From Eledone cirrhosa (lineage: Eukaryota; Mollusca; Cephalopoda; Octopoda; Eledonidae): a stretch of DNA of 64,000 nt. Both the position numbers and the translations under genes were made by a program. Positions 48,701-57,700 of this stretch are shown here, piece after piece (position 1 is the first letter of the stretch; each line of letters begins with the position of its first letter). The notes beneath the pieces were generated by a model. It ran no database searches, had not been told where the DNA came from, and was given only the letters and a program-made list of their open reading frames with translations. The stretch spans positions 172,855,726 to 172,919,725 of the forward strand of contig OZ024743.1 of assembly GCA_964016885.1 (NCBI GenBank), in the 5' to 3' direction.

Positions 48701-51700
48701 TAGCCAGAAGATACAGGAAGTGGGGGAAAAGCAAGCATCCCTACCAAAATGGAAAAAAACAACTGCACTCCAATCAAGAAATTGTATAAGGAGTATCAAG
48801 GACAAAAAATGGAAAAATGGAAAAAAACAACTGCACTCCAATCAAGAAATTGTATAAGGAGTATCAAGGACAAAAAAAGAAGCCAAGGATGACTGAAAGC
48901 ACGAGATTTGGAAAGGTGATCTCAAGAAAATTTTGACATTGCAAGCCAGGACATTCTCAAATAAAAGGATGTCCTATCTGAAGACAAAGCGGGAAGATTG
49001 GATGTCTTCATTCCTCGCTGGTGTTGATGCAGAACATGTGAGAGCCATTCCGAAGAAAGAAAAGAAGATTCATGATATGAAAGTAAGAAAGAGAAAGCAG
49101 GATGAAGAAATTAAGATGTCAGAGAAAGTAGCTCTTGAAAGTTCATCATCCAGCTCAGCTATTAATGATGTTGATGATAATGAAATCTTAAAGTCAGCAC
49201 CACCCTACAATTGCGAAGAGTCTTGGTCATGATGTGTCTCAGTTTCCCCTTCAACTGTTTATCGAGCAAGAACCAGTTGCCGTGAAAAGATGGCTCAGGA
49301 AATAAAGTAAACTACTTTCCTACCTGAAGTCAGATCCTCTACTGGGATGGAAAATTTATTACCATTGGACTCCCAATCACTACAATTGAAGATTGGATTA
49401 CAGTTTTAAGTAGAGGCATCTGTGATACTTTTACCTAGTATAAATCCAAACTGCATCTCATCTTGGTTAACTCATTTCCTAATCAACTGTGCTATAACTC
49501 TTTCTGTGACCTTCATAACTTGGCCAACCAGCTTAATGCCTCTATAGTTTTTTTCTATCTAGAGCCTCACTTTTGCCCTTGTAGCAGTTGACGATGCTGT
49601 GGCTGCACCAGTCATTGGGTATGACACCATTTTGTATTACTTGGTTTACAATGCAGGAGACTAGTGGGTGTGGCCCACAAGTCCTGATGCTTTCAGCATC
49701 TCAGCAACTATCACTGAGTGTCCAGCTGCCCTGACTGTCTTCATATCCTTGATTGCCTTACTTACGATACTACTGCTAACTTGCACAGCTGGTCCCTCTG
49801 TTGGGTCAACATGTGACAGACTGTCTTCATCCATGCATTCTCGTCATTCAGTAATCTTTCATAGTGGCATTCTACCTTCTTTTCAGCATCAGTGAGGGCA
49901 AATTTGCCATAATCATTTCAGACACACTTCTCCCCACCAACATCACAATTTTCCCTGTGATTCTGAACACCTTACACATCTTTGATCTTCCAGCTGCAAA
50001 ACATGCTTCAACATTTTGTTTTCTGCTTCCCTTCTTGCAAGGTATACTTGTCGCCTAGCTTCTCTTCTAGCATTCTGGTAATTTACAGCAATTACTTTGT
50101 CTACTCATTTTTCTGCTACCAAAATCCCTACTCTACCCAGCCCATTGTCATTTACCACCCAGAAAAATTTGTAGCATCGCTTTTTTGCCCACGAGAAATC
50201 AAGCTGACATTCCCCTCCATTTAGTCTCTTGTACACAGCACACACTGATTTTCTGTCATTCAAGCATCTCTGCTATCTCTCCAGATCTTCTTTCATTGTG
50301 TCTACATTGAAGTTTTGGAGTTCAGTGGAAGAGTGAGAGTGATGAAAACTTGGTAGGGGTGTGGGAGATGAGTTGATGTTGGTTTTCCATGTCTGAAATA
50401 AAGAGGCTGGTAGGTTCATATACATCATTAGGAGTGCTCCAGCTTAGTAATCCATATGCCATACAGAACAACATCAGACCCATAACAACTGTACTAGAAG
50501 TAGCAGTGTTTATTGCAATAAAGATTGAGTTAGCAGTTACATGTTTGTGCTGCTGTGTTTTGATTGGTCTATGTGGCAATGGTAGTGTTAGTAGGAGGGG
50601 AATGGGAATATGACGAAAGAGAAAGGAAAACAAGATTACTTTGTTTGATGAACATCCGTAGAGTAAATATTTATTAATACAAATTAAAAGTTTAAGCAAA
50701 AAATTTCTGCTTTCACTCCTAGTGGGTTCATCTGAAACGGGGAAGAATCAATCTGTAGATGTAAAAATAAATATTTCAAAAATGTTACGACCAAATATTG
50801 CCTTTAGAAAACAGGAAGACATAATGGTAGTATGTGAGGACGTTCTCTTGAGATCAATGAAATGTATGCAAGGAGAATTACATCATTATGTGGAACGAAA
50901 AGAACAATTCTTGCTAAGAAAAAATCAGGAGACTAATATTATTTTTAGAATAGCCAAATAATTAAACAAAAATACTGAAGGTTTAAGCTCATATATAAGT
51001 ATGCACTGACCAGAGTGGATGGATGTGTAAACAAAAATATAGTGTATAAAAATTATATACACACTTATACATATATACACATGCATGTGTGCACACAAAT
51101 GTATATATACACATACATAGATATATATGCATATACATTCAATATATATATATGTACATACATATACATGCGCAGACACCTGCATACATATATACACATA
51201 CATGCACATCTCCGTCTATGGAGCTCGTTCATCCATACTTATTATTTATTAATTACTTTCTTTTTTCCCCACAGTAACTTTTTTCTTTCTTCCCGTGACT
51301 CTTTTTAAAATTCTTTCTTTCTCCTGTTTGCTCCTGTCTGTGTAGCTCATTCATACATATTATTTATTAATTACTTTCTTTCCTTTGAATCGACTTACTT
51401 TTCTCTCTCCTATTTACCTCCGTCTATGGAGCTTGTTTATTCATTACTTTCTTGTTCCCTTCAGTAACTTCTTTCCTACTGAGATCTTTGAATCAACTCT
51501 TTTTAAAGGAATCCCATTTCACCCCCCCCCCCCTAGTTATTTGGACCAAACAAATTCCAACAGCACATAGTATGTTTTCACTAATCCAAACTTCTAATTG
51601 CAAAAGCCACTACTTCGGCTACTACTCCTCCTAAACATTATTATAGACCTGGTTGTAGCTCTGTATGATGAATGGGCTACAGAGATAGAGAGTTGGAGCA

Positions 51701-54700
51701 CTCATAAAGATGAAGATGGATTCACCTTCCTTTATTTCAGGCATGGAAAACCAAAGCCAACACAAATCCATCTCCCACTCTTCTCCCCGAACCTTTATCC
51801 TCTTCTTCCCCACTATCTCCCAGTGAACTACATAACTTCAGAGTTGGTACCATGAATGTAGGCAGAGCTACATGATCTTGACGACAGAGGACAACCTTGA
51901 GGAGAAGAATATGGAAGTTAAAGGACAAATTTAGAGACATGTGACTTGATGCTTTCGACAGTAAGGAAGAGCAAATAGAGTCATACAATATAGAGGAGCA
52001 GTGGGAATTTCTTAAAGATAACCTACTGAAGGCAACAAATGAAATCTATGGCTGGAGCAGGCTTCTAGGGAGAAGGAGTGTGACTTGGTGGTGGAACAGT
52101 ATGGAGGAGATAATTAAGACCAAGAGGTGGGCATGGAAAGAATGGCAAGAGGGAGTAAGTAGAGAACACTACCAGGTAGCTAAGTGAGAAGCCAGTCAAC
52201 AAGTGTATCTTGCATGAAGGGAAACAGAAGATAAAAATTTTAAGCATGTTATGAAACAGGCGAGGACAAAAAATGTGAGGTGTTCAAGATTGCGAGACAT
52301 GTGTCAAGGAAAATTATGATATTGTTGGGGAGAAGTGTGTCAGTGATGATAATGGTGTACTTGCCCTCACTGATACTGAAAAGAAGGCAGCATGGAAGTG
52401 ACACTATGAAAGATTACTAAATAAAGAGATTGAATGGGATGTAGATAGTTTGCTCCAAGTTGACCCAACAGAGGGACCGGTTTTGTTAGTTAGTAGTAGT
52501 ATAGTAAGAAAGGCAATCAAAGATATGAAGACTGGCAAGGCATCTGGACCTTCGGGGATAGTTGCTGAGATACTGGAAGTGTCTGAGATGGTGGAACACA
52601 CCATAGTCACCCATATTGTAAACCAAGTAATAGAAAATGGTGTCATACCTAATGACTGGCATAGCAGCATCATTGTCAACTGCTACAAGGGCAAAGGAGA
52701 TGCTCTAGACAGAGAAAACTATAGAGGCATTAAGTTGGTTGATCAGGTCAGGTTGACAGAAAGAGTTATCACACAGCTGATTAGGGACCAAATTAACCTT
52801 GATGAAATGCAGTTTGGATTTGTGCCAGGTAAAAGTACCATGGATGACCTCTTCTTCAAGAGGCAACTGCAGGAGAAGTACCTAGCTAAAAGGAAACCCC
52901 TCTACTTAGCCTTTGTTGTTTGGAGAAAACCTTTGAAAGAGTCCCCACTTCCATTATCTGGTGGGTTCTTAGAAAACTAGGAGTAGATGAGTGGCTTGTG
53001 AAAGGTGTACAAGCCATGTATAGAAGAACAGTCAGCAAGGTTAGAATTAACAATGACTATAGTGAAGAATTTAGCCCTCTCCTGTTTATTATTGCCCTAC
53101 AGGCTATAACAGAATAGCTTAAGACTGGCTGCCCATGGGAACTTCTGTATGCAGACAATCTAACTCTCATAGCTGAATCTATGGCAGATTTAGAAAAGAA
53201 ATTCCAAACCTGGAAGCATGACCTAGAATCTAAAGGTCTTAACCCGGCATTTAAACCGGCTGTTTCCGGCCAGAATTCTCTCATTTCTTTCTGTTCAAAC
53301 TGGCTGCTCATCCAATATTAAGGTATTATTCTCAAAATAAATGATATCAAAATCTCATAGATTCAATATTATGTAAGATAATTGTGAGATAAAGCTTTTA
53401 CTGCGAAAATACAATAGTATATATAGAGTAATGTGAATGCTAAAGGATTAAAGTTGACTTGTCAAAGACAAAAGTCCCCTTTAGGAAATGGACTTGCTCA
53501 GTGTACAGGAAAGGAGTAAGTAGAAATTCCCTTCTATGCCCCAAACGCAAGCTATAGGTACATAAAAGATGTAGTAGGATCACAGGTAAGCTATCAAAGA
53601 ACGTAGGCTTTATATGCGGCTGATGCTCAGGTGCAGTAAGTAGCAAGAGCCCACAGGACACTTGCTCCTTCAAATGCCCAGACGGTACTATAGAAATAAA
53701 AGACTCTTTCCATTACCTGGGTGATGAAATCAGAAGTGGAGGAGGGTGTTCCGGAAGTACAGTAGCCAGAGTAAGAACAGGATGGAGAAAGTTCAGAGAG
53801 CTACTACCGCTACAAGCTACAAAAGGTTTTTTCCTTAATATGAAGGGTAGATTGTATGATGCATGTATACAAACGTCAATGTTACATGGTAGTGAGACCT
53901 TGGCAGTGTGCAGAGGACTTGTGAAGACTGGAAAGAAATGAAACATGCATGCTCCCATGGATGTGTAATACATGAACAGCAAAGTGTAAATGAACTAAGA
54001 GAGAAATTAGTTACAAGAGGGATCAGTTTGCGTTAGTATGGTCATGTGATGCATATGAAGGATGGCAGCTGTATAAAAAGGTGCATGGTGATCAAAATTG
54101 ATGGAAGCCTTGGAGTAAGAAGACTTAGTACGAGGTGATAAAAGGTGACCTTGCATAACTGAACCTCTCAAAGACAATGGCACTAATCGAGATCTTTGGC
54201 ATTACGCAGTAACACAGAAGACATGCCTTCCCATGCGCACAGACTCAAATATACACCTAGTAGGCACCTCTTAACCACTAAACCCCCACCCATTTACCCA
54301 CTCCTGTCCTAACCAGCTTTACACTGTGAACAAAACATATCCAGCCCACACTGTGAAGTGGTCGTGTAGGAGTCACGGCAAAAAGCACCCAGCATACACT
54401 GCAAATGTGGTTGGCGTTAGGAAGAGCATCCAACCGTAGAAACATAACCAGAAAGTCCTATATGAGTAAGACACGGTCATCTGACCCAACTTACCTCAAA
54501 TGGGACGACCTGTCTAACATATGCTAGCATGGAAAATGGACATTAAATGATGATGATGATATATATAAAAATTGAGTATAGTTAGATTGTTCTTCACTAC
54601 CACATTATGATGTATATCATCAGCATAGTATCCATACTGTCCATTGGAATATAGTGTTAGGCTGTAATACAAAAACGTTTTATATAGTTTATGCTTACAA

Positions 54701-57700
54701 GCTGAAATTACCCCAGATTTTTTGCTTAAAATTTATTTGTTGGCGTAAAGGGTTTCCAGAGCTGCAGTGGCACAAAGATCACATGGTCTTTTATTTCCGT
54801 TATAGGTTCTACCTTTAGCTAACATCACTCAGTGTAACGTATATTGGATATTATTGTCTTTTATATTCCTTCTTAAAAGGTTTCGAAATGAATGAGAGTG
54901 CATCAACCTTACATTTGTAAACTATATTGTTTTATACGCATTTCCCAGCTAGAGGCAATTGCAGTTAGAACTAACTTCAGAATTGTTTACATTACTACAG
55001 CTATGTAATTTAGCTAATTTAGATGCAGTGATGTTGTGTGTGAGGTTAGGAGTTGTGAAATAGGATATTTTAACTGTGTTTCTATTAAAAATCTTGTGAT
55101 ATTTATGTGTTAAAGTAAGAGAGGCTTTAGCTATTGGTGTGACCATTTCCATATTATATCGCAGTAAGCAAGAGACGGAATGAGACATACAGGGAGGTGT
55201 GGAGAAGAAATGTCTGGAAGTTAAAAGACCTTTCACTAAAATACAAATTTTGGAAAGCCCTTCAAGATGTGTATGACGAAAAAGAAGACGATTTTGAGTC
55301 GTATGACATAGATGATAGCTGGAATTTCTTACGTGACAACTTACTGCAGGCTACTGAAGAAACTTGTGACTGGAGCAGAGCTCCAACCAGACAGAGAGTG
55401 ACCTGGTGGTGGAACAGCACGGTAGATAAGGCCATTACAGACAAAAGACTAGCATGGAAGGCTTGGAAAAAGGGTGGGAGTAGAGAAGGATATACATCCG
55501 CTAAGAGAAAAGCTAGACGTCAGGTGTACTTAGCACGCAGGGAGGCTGAGAGTAGGAGGTTTGCCAATGGTCTGCTACGGGGAGATCAGAGACGTGCGGT
55601 GTTCTGCAAATCAGGATGTTGTTGGAGATAAATGTGTCCAGAATGATGCCGGTGTACTTAGTGTCACAAATGATCAGAAAAAGGAAGCCTGGAAATGTCA
55701 TTATGAGGGACTGATGAATGTGGAGAACAAATGGGAGAGAGAAAAATTACCTCCAGTAGATCCGATAGAGGGACCAGCTATTGAGATTGACGAATATAGG
55801 GTCCAAGAGGCGATTAAGGAAATGAAAAATGGTAAGGTCGCTGGACCATCGGGGATAGTTGCTGAGATGCTGAAGGCATTAGGGGACGTAAGCAACTAAA
55901 CTGGTTGCACGCATCATCAATCAGGCTATATATGGCAGTGACATACCCAAAGACTGGTGCAGCAGTATTCTCATAAATTGCTACAAAGGTAAAGGGGATG
56001 CTCTGGAGAGGAGCAATTATAGGGGTATAAAGCTGATGGATCAGGTCATGAAAGTGGCAGAAAGGATATTAGCGCAACTAATTAGAGAAAGGGTCAAACT
56101 AGATGAGATGAAGTTTGGTTTTGTGCCTGGGAAAAGTACAGCGGATGCCCTCTTCTTAGTGAAACAATTACAAGAGAGGTTCTTAGAGAAGAATAAGCCA
56201 TTATACTTAGCTTTTGTTGACCTAGAGAAGGCCTTTGATAGGGTACCCTGATCTGTCATCTGGTAGTCCCTAAGGAAACTAGGTGTTGAGGAATGGCTTG
56301 TGAGGACAGTGCAAGCTTTGTACAGAGGTGGTGTCAGTAAAGTGACGGTAGGAATGGAGTTTAGTGAGGAATTCCAGATACAAGTAGGAGTACATCAGGG
56401 TTCGGTCCTCAGCCTGCTCTTGTTCATTATAGTCCTCCAAGTCATAACAGAGGAATTTAAGACTGGCTGTCAATGGGAACTTCTCTATGCTGACGATCTG
56501 GTTCTTATAGCAGAATCAGTAGAGGAGCTGGAGAATAGATTCTGGCTATGGAAACAGCAGTTGGAACCAAGAGCACTGAGAGTGAACGTAGCTAAGACAA
56601 AAGTGTTGATGAGTAGAAAAGAGGCCAAAACTCTGATTCTGTCAGGGAAATAGCCACGTCCGATATGCCGAAAAGGAACTGGCATAAATTCTATAAAATA
56701 TACACAATGCAGATCTTTGGTACACAAGAGATGTAGTGGGATAGCAGGCAAACTAACAGGTAGGGAAAACTATGTATGCAGTAGATGTCCAGGGAAATTT
56801 GACAGTAGAAGTTGCATTGATAGACACATTTTTCCAATGCAGGTGGGTTCTATAGAAGTGGTTGATAGCTTCCGGTACCTAGGTGATCAGATAAGCATGG
56901 GAGGGGCATGTTCCGAGGCCATAGTAGCTAGAATAAGGATGGGTTGGAAGAAGTTTAGGGAGCTGCTTCCTCTGCTGACGAAGAAGGGTTACTCCCTGTG
57001 TACGAAAGGCTGGTTATATGATGCCTGTGTGAGGAGCACAATGCTGCATGGTAGTGAGACATGGGCAGCAACTGCAGAGGATATGCGATGGCTGGAGAGA
57101 AGTGAAGCAAGCATGCTCCATTGAATGTGCAATGTCAATGTGTATGAACGGCCAAGCATGGATCTGCTGAGAGAGAAACTGTCTCTGAGAGGGATAAATT
57201 GTTGTGTGCGGGAGAGGACTGCGATGGTATGGACATGTGATGCATATGGAGGATGACCGATGGGTGAAGAAGTGCCAGGAAATGCCAGTTGAAGGAAGAC
57301 ATAGTGGAGGAAGACCATGAAAAACATGGGCGGAGGTGGTGAGAGCAGACCTCAGATCACTGAAGCTCACGGTGGAGATGACGAAGGACCGTGACAATGG
57401 AGAGATGCTGTGCTGAATAGTACCTGTCCCACCCTTGCAATCAGGGAAAAGCGGACGTAAAATGATGATGATGATATATATATAAGAGCGTACATGTGTT
57501 TCCATATTTATTGTGATGTTGACACCCTTTATGTATTGCAACTTAGTGGTTTGATGAGTGAAGATTAGTGGAATAAGTAACATAATAAGAGATAGCAACA
57601 GGAAGAGCATTTGAACATAGAATTTTATGTCTGCTTTTAACGCTGGCATGGATTTTACGAGTTGTCACACCCTGACACCAGATGGGTTAGAACAACCCGT

